Below the pieces are notes generated by a model. The model was not told where the DNA came from. It saw nothing but the letters and a program-made list of their open reading frames with translations, and searched no databases. 64,000 nucleotides of DNA, taken from NCBI GenBank assembly GCA_013398275.1, contig VZSE01011604.1, forward strand, positions 1,255,695-1,319,694. Reading direction: 5' to 3'. Every line of letters begins with the position of its first letter. The first letter of the stretch is position 1. Source of the stretch: Promerops cafer (Eukaryota > Chordata > Aves > Passeriformes > Nectariniidae). The position numbers were made by a program, and so were the translations under genes. Below are positions 50,668 through 61,620 of the stretch, in pieces.

Positions 50668-50757
50668 AAGGGTAAAGATGCTATTGATGCCATTCAATTC
50701 AGAGACATTGGTGATGAAAAAGAAGCGGCCAACACTGCTTTCAGTCAGAGAAGACTG
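50668..50757 (+). CDS. COBL: Probable COBL exon 8: 90-bp cassette exon with NAGNAG acceptor
   Basis: After a long pyrimidine tract (TTTTTTCTTCATTTCCTAG) the sequence reads KGKDAIDAIQFRDIGDEKE and on to FSQRRL, 30 codons, then CTG|GTATCA. It is phase 0 on both sides and a multiple of three, as required between exons 7 or 6 and 9. The coding look (charged, non-repetitive) and the phase fit argue for a real exon. Two acceptor AGs three bases apart (TAGAAG) would give proteins with or without one lysine. The donor is weaker than its neighbours' and, if unused, the frame continues 13 codons to a TGA at 50797-50799, which would make a short alternative end. No domain is recognised. Confidence 0.68.
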
Positions 50758-52407
50758 GTATCATACTCCACTTGTGCTAAATACATTATTCCAAGATGAA
50801 GTGTGCTGTGCAGTGTGCAACATAAAGGTTAACAAAAGCATCTAGGTCAGGAATTGGTATCACACACACGGTAAATGCAGGACAAGGCACAAACCTGTTT
50901 GCATCTCAGTTGCTTTCACAGGAATCTACAGAACATGGAACTTTACCAGGCAGCAAAGGAGCCTGTATTATACATGTTTTTGCATTGCGGGTTTTTTTAG
51001 CTCTTTATGCTTTATCAGTGCTTCCTCAATGGTCCTAAAACTAAATGAATTTTGTTTTTAATCTTGCTGCCCTGTATTTTTAATTTTTACCTAAGCTTGC
51101 ACTTGGCACTTGTGGAAAGAAATTATCTTTCTTTTTTTGAAAGTAATGTCATTTGGGGTGGCCTTTAAGTTTCCTGCCAGTATGTATTCTGTGGTTTTGG
51201 ACAAAATTCCACCAGAGAGCTTTATGTCCTCGATGGAGGAGTTTTGCAATTGTGGTAGCATGTTCTGTTGTGATAAGAACAGCATTATCAACCATGCTCA
51301 TCAGCCTACGTTTCCAGAAGAGCTATTCAGCTCCAGGTCATGGTGAAGTGGTATCAGTGGTGATTCCACAGAAGATATTTCTGGGAAGAAGTTACAGTCA
51401 AATAACTTAATTAAAAAGTAAAATCTTCAATTTAATATGGAAGGTTCTCTTAATTAAAAAAAGGAGAAGGTGACTCAGATTTTGAGGGAAAAGTTTTTGC
51501 AAGATTTTTATTAGCAGAGTTTTAAAAAAGTATTGAATTTAAGAGTAAAAACTAAAGTTAAAATGCACATTTTCAAGCAATCCTAGTTCTAATCTTCCGT
51601 ATTTGTAGATTTGCTGCTATGTGACTGCATATGTTTCTGTTCGTATATTAATATAAAAATGTATTAAGATTCTGAAATCCATTAAACTTTTTCCAATGAC
51701 TCTATAAAGTTTTCAATGAGAACGCAAGTAATTTTTAACAGTAAGGAATTACTGAAGTAGTTTTCTGTTTTTCCTTTGGGCCTGTTAGAATCCAGAGTGG
51801 TGCCTGTCAGTAGGACTTCTTTTCACCAAGTTAAATGGTTGTTTTCAGTAAGTTGTAGGTGATTATGCTTGATTGTGCATGTAAATTGGAAATAGTTTAA
51901 TGGTAGCAGAATTTTTCTTATGTAAATCTGCAGAGAAGACTCAGGTGAATCAGGCAGATTGATAACAAAATAGACAAGTCTGAGACACTGACAGCATTTT
52001 ATTAATACAGTGCTCTCATTTAAGAGTAAATCATGCTTCCAGAAATGTGTAACATTTGTAATTTAAATGCAACTGCAAATGCATTTGGATAACTAATTAT
52101 GTGTCTTGATGTGAACTTTATATTTTAAATAGCAAGCAGCAGCAGTGTTCCCATCAATACTACCGTTAAACCGCAGTAGGTGCTTATCGTGCCTCCTGTC
52201 TTATTAATGCTGCCTGTAAGCTTTGTTCCAGTTGACCTTTAGAAGTTTCCAAAAGTTAGAGTTTGCAATTCAGCAGGTTTGGCAGAGGAACATACATGAT
52301 TATTCATATCATTGTTTAAACGGTAACCAGATGTGTCTTGTTTTTCTTCTTTCTTTCCCATTGTTTTTAAAGAGTGATGTTAATCCAAGATGTTCATCCA
52401 TTTACAG
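50758..52407 (+). other. COBL: Intron between COBL exons 8 and 9
   Basis: A 1.65-kb GT-AG intron ending CATTTACAG. No recognisable element. Confidence 0.7.
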
Positions 52408-52572
52408 GGTTTTTCCACAGCACCAAATTCCCCTTCGGTGAATTCTCGTTCCAGTAGCCTGGGTTCATCACTGTCCCTTGGTAACATCTCTGGAATGACA
52501 GCAAACCCAGAAGTGAAAAAGCGCAGAGCACCTCCTCCACCAGTTGCAACACCAGTATTGCCGAACACAGAG
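52408..52572 (+). CDS. COBL: COBL exon 9: serine-rich stretch and KRAP motif
   Basis: The acceptor is CATCCATTTACAG and the donor GAG|GTGAGG. It codes for 55 residues (319-373): GFSTAPNSPSVNSRSSSLG, SLSLGNISGM, then VKKRRAPPPP and ATPVLPNTE. The same order of motifs (TPNSPS..SRS..LG.SLSLG.ISG, then KKRRAPPPP) occurs in mammalian COBL. The KKRRAPPPP element (residues 355-363) is a KRAP motif; in mammals these bind the SH3 domain of syndapin/PACSIN, linking COBL to the plasma membrane. It is phase 0 on both sides, 165 bp. A second donor 30 bp downstream (CAG|GTAACA, exon end 52602) would add VRGQERTAAQ in frame. Confidence 0.95.
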
Positions 52573-52602
52573 GTGAGGGGACAAGAGAGGACAGCAGCAC
52601 AG
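52573..52602 (+). CDS. COBL: Possible alternative 3' extension of COBL exon 9
   Basis: Ten in-frame codons (VRGQERTAAQ) separate the donor GAG|GTGAGG from a second donor CAG|GTAACA. Both keep phase 0. The first donor is the stronger match to the vertebrate consensus, but the second restores a length closer to the mammalian segment after the KRAP motif. Which one is used cannot be decided from sequence alone. Confidence 0.4.
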
Positions 52603-53436
52603 GTAACAGTGACACCACTGAATGGGCTCCTTTGTTTGGTGTGCTGGATACCATCCATTCATTCAGCAGTCCTAAAGCCATTCACAGATATTTTGGTTAA
52701 CTGTTAGCTACAGCTGACCAAAACCCCATCTTACAAGATAAAATTATCAAAAGTCTTAGTGTTTTGTACACATTTATTGAGCTCTCTTGAGACTGCCCCG
52801 AGCTTTCTGCCCTGTCAAGAATCATTCTAAATCAGAAAAGTTTTGTGAAGCAATATGGTAAGAGAAGAAGGGTAAAGAAAAAGTAAGGCAATTGTATAAA
52901 AGGAAATTGTATAAGATATCCTTACTGACCAGGGCAGCCCTGGAGAACGGGTGAAAGTTCTAACAAGAGACAAAAACCTTCAGCATACTGTTTTGCCCAG
53001 ATATTTGTCGGGCTATCGCCTGTATCCCTGTTTCTAGTGCTGCCATGGGATATCAGAATATCTACTCTGTTTTCTGAGTTGTTCCATGTGACCTTTCAAA
53101 GCAGTGCTCTGGTTTTGTTTTTATAAAAGGTCACTGTTCCGCATTATTGAGAATTAAACAGAAATGGGGGGAAACCTTTCTAAGGACCTAAGCCTTTGAA
53201 AAGAACAGAGCTAAGGGAAGAGGAAATTGCTCTTGCTTTTATAGTGACACTCAGGTGTGTGCTACTAAACCTGCACACAAATGAAGTGTTCTGGTTCCAC
53301 CAGCAACTAATAGTATTGCGGTCTAAATGTAAAATGTAGAAAACAGCATGTAAAGTTATATATGGATGCCAAGGAAGAGTGCAAGGAACCAATATCACCA
53401 AAGCTGTGTAATGTGGATTGACTCTTACCTGCTTAG
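52603..53436 (+). other. COBL: Short COBL intron or start of the final intron
   Basis: If the small exon at 53437 is real, this is a 0.83-0.86-kb intron ending CTCTTACCTGCTTAG. Otherwise it belongs to the long downstream intron. No repeat recognised. Confidence 0.5.
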
Positions 53437-53472
53437 GGCTTGTCACCTCTACAGCAGACTGATCTTAGGAAA
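53437..53472 (+). CDS. COBL: Candidate COBL exon 10: 36-bp microexon
   Basis: TTGACTCTTACCTGCTTAG gives a branch-point-like TTGAC, a pyrimidine tract and an acceptor. Twelve codons follow in phase 0 (GLSPLQQTDLRK), then the donor AAA|GTAAAC. The end QTDLRK resembles the mammalian COBL segment QIDLQK that sits just before the second KKRRAP motif. Phase 0 on both sides fits exon 9. The donor is only moderate, and the frame stays open beyond it to a TGA at 53641-53643, so the exon could be longer or spurious. The expected following exon with a second KRRAP motif was not found in the window. Confidence 0.45.
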
Positions 53473-56400
53473 GTAAACTGTCCTAGTGCAAAATGGAGTC
53501 AGAAAGGAATCTTTGAGTTCACTACAAAGGAAGAGGAGGAGGAGCCTGGTGCTCAATCTCACTCCCTGTCACTCTCTTATTTATCTGCATTAAGACATAT
53601 GTTAAACACCTCCTCAAGTGAAGCATTCTGTAACAAAAGTTGATGCATACTCTTGGTAAAGGGTTGCGGATTTTTATTTTCCCATTCTTACATTATCTAA
53701 GTGTGATTGCTGGAACACAGTAGTGTTTCATCTTTCAAAATTGGAATAGATGCCTTTGAAATAGCACTCATTTATAGACACAGCTGAAGAATAATAACAG
53801 CATTTTTCTAGCAACACTTGTGCACTTTTTTCCCTTAAAATTTCCTTTTGAAATTCCTATGTAAATATTTTTATGAGGTTTCTTGCACCCCCCCGAGTTA
53901 ATGTGTTCAAGGTAAATAGAACTTTTCATACAAAAATACTATGGCATTATAACTTCTAAGTTTATACAGGTGTGGTAATCACAGACTACATTATTCTGCC
54001 ATTCACTGACTGATCTCCCTGCAGTATGGCATTGAGATTCTAAATTGTGATGTACAATAACACTGCAAATCTAAACTCTCTTTAAACATACTAACATTTG
54101 TATTTTCAGCATTGCTGCAAATAGGTTAAAATGCTAGTTTTCTGAAGCCATTGGTAAAAATGTCTGTATTTTATTTTTCACAAGTAATATACAGTACAGT
54201 ATCAACTTCAAATTCTCTCAGTCTGAAGGAAAAGTTGTGTTGAAGAGGGGAAGCAGATGAAGGTTGTGTCAGAGGATTTTCCATAACAAAGTTCGTTTTG
54301 GGCAAAAGAAATGTCCTGTGTAGCTGACAAAGTCAGTGAAGACCACGGTAGAGGTGCTAGAGTATATTTGGCTGCATTTGTTAAGTAAAGGACATCTTTC
54401 TGGAAATGATGGCATAGGTCAAAATGTTAGAAAGTTATGGTGTGATTCTGAAGCTCCCAGGCTGAAAGTTGCTCAAAGGCAGCCATGTACTTTTAACAGG
54501 AATGGAGTAGATTGAAAGAAAGCACAAGTTCCATGAAGCAATCCAAAACTAAGGGAAGAAATTAAGTATTCAGTATTATGGGGCAAAATAGCAACAGAGA
54601 TATTGTTTATAAGAAAACCCAAATAATTCCATTTTATCTACGTGCAGACAAGCCAGTTTGCTGTGAAAATAGAGTAAAAAATCTCAGGGTGTAAGTTTAT
54701 TTCTTTAGTTTATGGGAAAGAATTAGCACTGATCTTTTTTTTCAAGGAAGGACGTCAATTCCTTATTAATGGACTTCCTTCCATAAAAAGATAAGATGTT
54801 TGTTTAGAAAACTTTATTTATGTGCAACTGTTACTAACAGGAAGATCCTGCAAAAGCGGAACATGTTTATTTCCAGTGAGGCTAGCACAGTAACAGAAAA
54901 TGAAAAGGTGGTACTCTGAACTTTCAGAAATTTTTTTCTTTTTTAGCTCTCTGGTTCCATGAAGTTGTGTAGGAAACAAAGTACTGTAGCTGTTATGAAC
55001 ACCTGTGACTTTCCAACCCAATGAGCCTGTTATTTTTAACCCATTGTTATGTTCCAGGTATAGATGATTCTTTAGGGTTATATATATCTCATCTCCCTGC
55101 CTAGTGGTCCCGAACAGAAATTTCCATGTGTATGAAGACTGGAGTGTTTTAGTTTATGCTATACATTTAGATTTTCTCCACTAATTTTTCTGCATAGGTG
55201 ACTTACTGCAATATAATTTTACATTCTTACAGATTTTGTTCCTTTAGGGCTTAGGTAATTTATCTCCTTGTGGATAAGGCCCCTGCAATAACTTTATTTA
55301 CTTTTTAGTGCAACAACATTAGTTTTCCATATCTATTTAAAGGTAGTGCTCCCTCTGTAACTGTTCTAAATCTACTCTAGAAAATATTAATATCTGTTCA
55401 GAGTGTGCTGAACATGCACTAAGTAGTTTGCAGAGTCAAAGAAAGGAGTCTTCAGATTTCTTCCCTGGAGACTTCACCTCTGTTTTTCTTAAACATCTTC
55501 CAAATGATGCTATTTAGAATAATGAGAAGTCACTTGAAAAAAATAATCTTCAAAAGGCTATGGTATATAACAATTCCAGGACAAAATTCAGGAGGTTTGA
55601 TGCTTACAAAGCAAGGAGGTCCTCTCCTTTCTTAAGTTGCAGCACAGAGCCCACACAGTCCAAAGAGTAGAGCAGAACAATGTAGGGGTGAGTTAAAACT
55701 GAACACCCTGTGCAGTCTCTGTTGTCTGTCACAGCACTCCAGAAGGTGTCCTAGAAGAGTTTCTGTCCCACCTGCCCCCAAAAGAGCATGCACTGTATTG
55801 ACAAAATAAAAGAGAAGACCTGTATGAGGATGACACTGTAGACAAAGTATACAGAGAAAAGACACACGTGAAATCTCACAGAATTACAAGTATCTCCTTA
55901 GAGGCTTTGTCAGTGATCTCTCCCTAAAAGAAATATGTAAAAGAAGTGTGTTTTTCTTGGAAAAAATACCCTTTTGGAAATTGAGTTATATGAGTCTCTA
56001 GGAAGTGAAGAGTATTGTGCACTGGCAGATTAGTTTATGGGAATAATTACTTTTTTGGTTTTTTGCAATGGTTTATTCAGAAGTTGTTTGTGGGGTTTTT
56101 TGGAGACAACATAGATGAGGACTCTTCAGTGCCTTCATGAGTATAAAAGCTCTGCTATCAGCTTCAAATGTCAGAAATGCAACTTGTAGACTGTGGTAAA
56201 GAAGCTGTGTGTTATTTCAGCTGCTACCATTTTCAGAACAGAAGCACTGTAAATGTAACAGGAGGCATCAGGGATTTTTTTACTAGCCAGTCAAATTCCT
56301 GTACTAATAGAACAATAGAATTATATATCAGATACAGTGTTCTACCATTTGTGTCACAGACTTTAATTTTAGTTGTTATATGGCAAGACAGTAGGCTAAA

Positions 56401-56952
56401 ATAAAAAATGTATTGATGTTTTTAGTGCAGGTGAAGAACTGGACTCACACTTTTAGAAGGTTTTATTATGAACCAGCACAACTTTCTGTTTTATTTATGT
56501 GTTTATGTCATGTCCTGTATGTTGCTATAGACAAACTAATGTGTATAACATACTGTGGATTTTTGCCCTGCTTCTTACGTTCCTCTCTTCTCCATTTAGA
56601 TCTCAAAGTTGGGTTGCTGAGGATGGTTGTTGACTCTGAATTATTGGTCAGGACCAAATTTTAGAGCAGAATACTTGCACCCAGTGTTTGATCAAGGCTG
56701 ATATTTTCTCACCAATTATAACTTATTCATTGAAGAGTCTTACTCACCTGAACAAAAAGGCAAGAGAGCCAAAAGAGAGCGACAGGCTTACTCTCATCAT
56801 TTCTGGCAGTTTTCCTTCCCATTGTCCATAGTTAAAATAAACCAATTCTATGCCTAAATGAGAAGTTTGGCTTTAAGAAAATTATTATAATGTGAACAAA
56901 TGTAAATGAGATTTTCTTATCTTTCCTGGAGAAAACAAGATACACATAGGGT

Positions 56953-56979
56953 GCTCCCCTCCGCTCCCCTCCGCTCCCC
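56953..56979. repeat. 10-bp tandem repeat, G-free core
   Basis: GCTCCCCTCC is repeated 2.7 times without change. The strand is C-rich, the complement G-rich. Confidence 0.95.
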
Positions 56980-58899
56980 AGCATACTCCAGTGAAATGTC
57001 CCTTCTGGACGACATTGAGTTTGTACCCATCTACCAGCAACCCTGAAACACTTGAAAGGACACTGCAGATGAGCACAGCATATAGTGAAAACATACCTGG
57101 AATTCATTCTGCCAGCAAAAACCACAGAATAATCTTCAAACAGTAAAAATAAAGAAGAGGCAGTAAAGGAAATGTATGAACAATTTAATATTGGAATCAT
57201 AATTCACATACTAAATTTTTTCAAAGTGTTATTAAACTGTAGACTCATCCAAACTTTTAGAATTCAGTCCCTGAATTTTCAGTCCTTAAATTTCCCATTT
57301 GTATGTGTGTATGCTACAGGTATGGACTTGGAAGCTACTTGGAACTGTGACTCATAATCTTTGTTAGAAGTAAGATGTATTTTAAAACGGTGGCCAAGAT
57401 TTTTAGAAATGGTTAGCTCGGCTGTCCATAATTAGGAAGCTGATTTTGGAGTTTGATGTTTTCTGAACTTTTAAGATGTCAGAAACTACGTCTGGTTGCT
57501 CAGCAACTCAGTATCTGGCCACTGTGATTTTAATATCATATTATTTTTCAGTGTGCCACCTTCTGTCACCAAAGGAGTTTAAATTAAGGTTGTTAATACA
57601 AAAATCTGAGCAAAGCAAGCATTTCTTCCACTAATGTCCCCCCGCCCCCAGCACAGCAGAGTTTTTTGCACAGTTATCTTTCATGCATGTTTGCACAAAG
57701 TGACAACCACTCATCCACCTTACTTCTGTATAATCTAATGCCACGGATTTGTGGTTAGCTGGCTGCAAGGATAATCTTAATTGATATGAAATCACACTAT
57801 TACTGTTGTTCTCCTCAGGTTTTCAAAATGACATATTTCCCCGTGGCTGCAAATTAAGCCTTAAAGCCATGAACACACATCCTGTAGAACAGTGTAGAGT
57901 AAGTTCTTGTCATGTACATCTGTGTCAGTATGGATGCCACCAGTAGAGCTCTCTGTCTGTGTGCCCTGTGAGTCTTGAATCTGTTTTGTCCCTGGGTATT
58001 TCTAATAAATCTGATATTTCACATAATAATACTCCTGCAATTGGCTTTCCCTCTGAGAAACAGCCAAGTGTTTAGGACGAACCTGTGTTTGTGTGGATGA
58101 CAGCCTTTTTTCCTCACACATTTTCTTGGACTATGAGATTCATCATTTTGTAAGAGAAGCATGATACCAGCAGGCGCTGCAGTTGTGGGAAGCTGAGGGA
58201 CAGAAGAGTCACAGCTGAATGAGCTACCATGGCTTCTTACAGAACTGAGATTTATTGTGGCCAGCTGTCTAAAACCTACTTAATTAACATCCCCTCTAGA
58301 AGCATGGTACTCATACCAGCTTCTTTTCTTCTACGTCTTCTTTTGTGCATCTGCTGTAATTTATTATTGTCTAAATTTCACTCTGATCAGAGTCCTGTGT
58401 CCCAAGAGGAAAAGTTTCAAATTAGTTTAGATTTACCTGGTTGGTAGATCCTATTTTTTCTAGAAAGTATACTTGAAGGAGGGGTTTGGTTTTTTGTACT
58501 GCAGCAGGGTGGGTTTATGCTATAGGTATTTTCTTCCTTTCTATCCTGTACTTTATTTCACTACTTCTGTATAAGGTGCAAGGTAGCGGGCAGTTCTTGG
58601 GGGACATGTGACAGATGTATTCTGTTCTAATAAGAAGCCCAGAATCCAACAAAAGGGTGGATGGCTTCAGATTACTTATCTCCCTTTCATAGGTTACACC
58701 TAAACCAGAAATGTCTACTAGAAGTCAACAAGATATGAATGCATGCTTTTTTTATCATCTTTTAGAGAGGAAGGGAGGTTTCTCTTGACTCAAAGGTCTT
58801 CTGGGTGAGGTCTTCTCAACCTTTTTCTTATGACACATTTCCTTTCTCTCTTAAGTGTTCTGTGAATGTATTTTCATTTTGCTTTGTGGTTGGGTTTGG

Positions 58900-58917
58900 T
58901 TTTTTTTTTTTTTTTTT
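58900..58917. repeat. Poly(T) run, 18 bp
   Basis: Uninterrupted T run preceded by a TGGGTTTGG word. Confidence 0.9.
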
Positions 58918-60869
58918 CTGTGGAGCATCCAGAAGTCTCCTTTGACCATAACAGATACAATTTTTTCACATTCTGAGGAAGGATGCAATGAATCAGATTT
59001 TGCTGTAGGAAAAAGCTGTTTTTCAAAATGTGTCTTTCATTTCCAGAACCTACTGTATCTTCTAGGTCACTTCTCAGGTCTTTATAAATTCCCTGAGGAC
59101 ATGAAAGCGGGATTTATTCAGAAGGAGGAGGGAGAACACTTAACTGACTTTTTAATTTGTTTAAAATGTTGATTTAAAGTTAATGAATGACTGGGTTTTA
59201 TGTGCTTTTTCCGTTGTTCTAATTTAGATTTTCTTTTTGTGCACAGAGGCCTGAAATGTGACTGCTGCATGTTATTTTTAGAAGTGTCTTTGCCTTTGTT
59301 CATTAACTGAGGATGTCATGAGTGTTAGCTGTGATCTTCTCCAATCTTTGTGGCAGACTTGTTAGAATTCTCAGGCAATATGTGATATCTCTCAACAGCA
59401 TTTTTGTGATGAGGGCAGGGATACTGAATCTTTATTAAAGATGCTCTTTCTCTGAAATACTGTTTAAATTCCCAAGTTATGTAAGCCTTAAAGAAAGAAG
59501 CTAGTTTTTTGTATTGGAGTTTGGATATTGGGTGCTGGAGTGCACATTTTACTGCTGTATGATGCCAAATTAAGAGGCTGAGAACTTCTTAGATAATTGG
59601 CATGGGGCAGTAATTTGATAAGGTCAGAGAGTAGCTGTGTGTCTCTCTCTGTTGATACAGATAAATAGTTATTGATGAACCAATTAAGAATGGAGATTAT
59701 ATTTGTTTTATTTGTTTCTGTGTTTCACATCAAATTCATGTAGCAATTGCTTATTTTGGATGTACCAGGCTGTAAATACTGCATGGTAATTACAAAAATT
59801 TTCCAATAGGCTTTTAGTATCTATTTTTTTCCGTTCTTTTCTTCCAATCATTCTGCCTGGCATTTTAGTTAGAAGCTAATTTATTTCATTTATGCATTTC
59901 TATAGATGTTGAGTTTATGGGTATGACAGGGTCTTTTTTGTCTGTTGAAAGAACCATATAGAAAGAATTTATTTTGTCTTACGCTTTGGCCAGAGAGTTG
60001 CCTGTTAGTCTGGGATGTAAAACTTGGCTTTACATTTTTCACAGGTTAAGGTTACTGGCACAGGCAGATAATGACCATCAGACTAGTCCAATAACAGAGA
60101 TAAGGAGTGCACTTCAGTTCTTTGTCTAAGGAGCACACTGTAGTTCCTTTGTCTGAGCAGCAGCTGTGCTAAGTGTTCTCAAGATGGTGCACCAGAGACT
60201 GCACTGCTATCTGAAATAGGAAAGATTGTATAAAATAACTGTGTCTGTAGTAAGTGTCTTTCTACTATGTGGAGCAAAGAAATAGAGAAAAAAGTTACTG
60301 AATAATACTGCTCAATGCTGCCAGTGCCACATTCTGGCATGAAGAAATCCTGAGAAAATAGGTGACAGATAAAGTTGCTGTTTGGAAAGTGTAAGAGAAA
60401 TAAAAAAACCAAACCTCCTTAGGTGGTTTATATACTGGAAAGTTTACTAGAAATACACCAGAGAATTTAACCAGTTGGCGTCTTTGTAAAGATATCAAAT
60501 AGGGAAAATGTAGCTTTAGTAAAAGAGAAACCCTGCTTTATGACTCCCTTACAGTGCTCTTGATGCATTCAGCAAACAGATGGGTGTGATCTGGTTGATA
60601 GTCTGTCTGGGTTTCCACAAAGCTTCCAAGTTCCCTCATTAATAATTTCATAAGGAAACCAAGTCTCAGTTCCATGATAAATAAGATCATCTTACTCTTA
60701 AATAAAAGACACAAAAGAAAAGAAAGATTGCAGGTTAGGCCTAAATGATCTTCTCATCTAGTGGTGAAATGTTGCAGGAGCCTTGGAGTATTTGACCATC
60801 CATGTTGATCATATTAAGAAGTGACCTGAAAAAGAAACAGTAAACAGAGAAATTTTGTTGCTCCTACTT

Positions 60870-61620
60870 GAGTTATGTGGATAGCAAGGACCAAGGATGA
60901 GTATGAAGAGCAACAGCTGAAAGACCTTATGAGACTAAGTGCTAGGAGCGTTTGTAGACGAAATTGGTTAAATTCAGTGTGGGGAAGGGTGAAGTGATAT
61001 ACATGAGAAAAGGCCACTCTGAATTTTCCCTAAGACCTTGTAAGATACTGATCTCTCAGCTGGCAGTGACTGATTAGGAAGATGTTATGATCAGAAGATT
61101 TTTTTATTTGAAAAAAGTCATCTCAAAGCTCAATAGCAATCAAAAAAGCAAATCAGATTCAGGGCATTTTAGGAGACGACAAAAGGGTAAAAAGATAGTT
61201 TTATTACACCACTACATTGTGAGCTTTTTTGTGCCATCTTAAATACTACAACAGTGTTCCCCTTGTTTCAGAAGGATATTACAGAATAGGATGAGACTCG
61301 TGGAAGGACATCAAGGGTGATCAAAGGTGTGGAGTAGTTTAGGACAGAGTCAATGGTTCAACTTAAGTAAACCATGATTCCTCATCTTGAAAAAGTGACT
61401 GAAGACTATGGATAAGGATTTGACTTTTCAGCCCACCGTTGCAGGAGCATTTAGAGGTAATAGGAAACAGGCAAACCCCCAAAGTCAAAGTGTGTGGGTC
61501 TTCACTGAATTGGTCCACCAAAGTTGTTATGGACACTAAAAGTTTACATGGGCTTAAGAGGAGACTGAACAAATGCTGCAAGGATGACAAATCCATTATG
61601 AATTTTGAAAGATAAATCAC
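60870..61620 (+). mobile_element. Ancient CR1-type LINE fragment
   Basis: The order of recognisable pieces follows the end of the reverse-transcriptase frame and 3' part of old amniote CR1 elements: AGCAATCAAAAAAGCAAA (near 61135), GAAGGATATTACAGAATAGG (61271), ATCAAGGGTGATCAAAGGTG (61310), GATTTGACTTTTCAGC, then AAGTTGTTATGGACACTAAA (61521) and CTTAAGAGGAGACTGAAC (61553). Stops and indels interrupt any frame, so it is inactive. It is far more diverged than the avian CR1 copies elsewhere in the window, and its boundaries are approximate. Confidence 0.65.

Noticed and set aside
56832..57200. 122-codon minus-strand open frame
   Set aside because: It crosses the 10-bp tandem repeat and has a second overlapping frame; no similarity to a known family.
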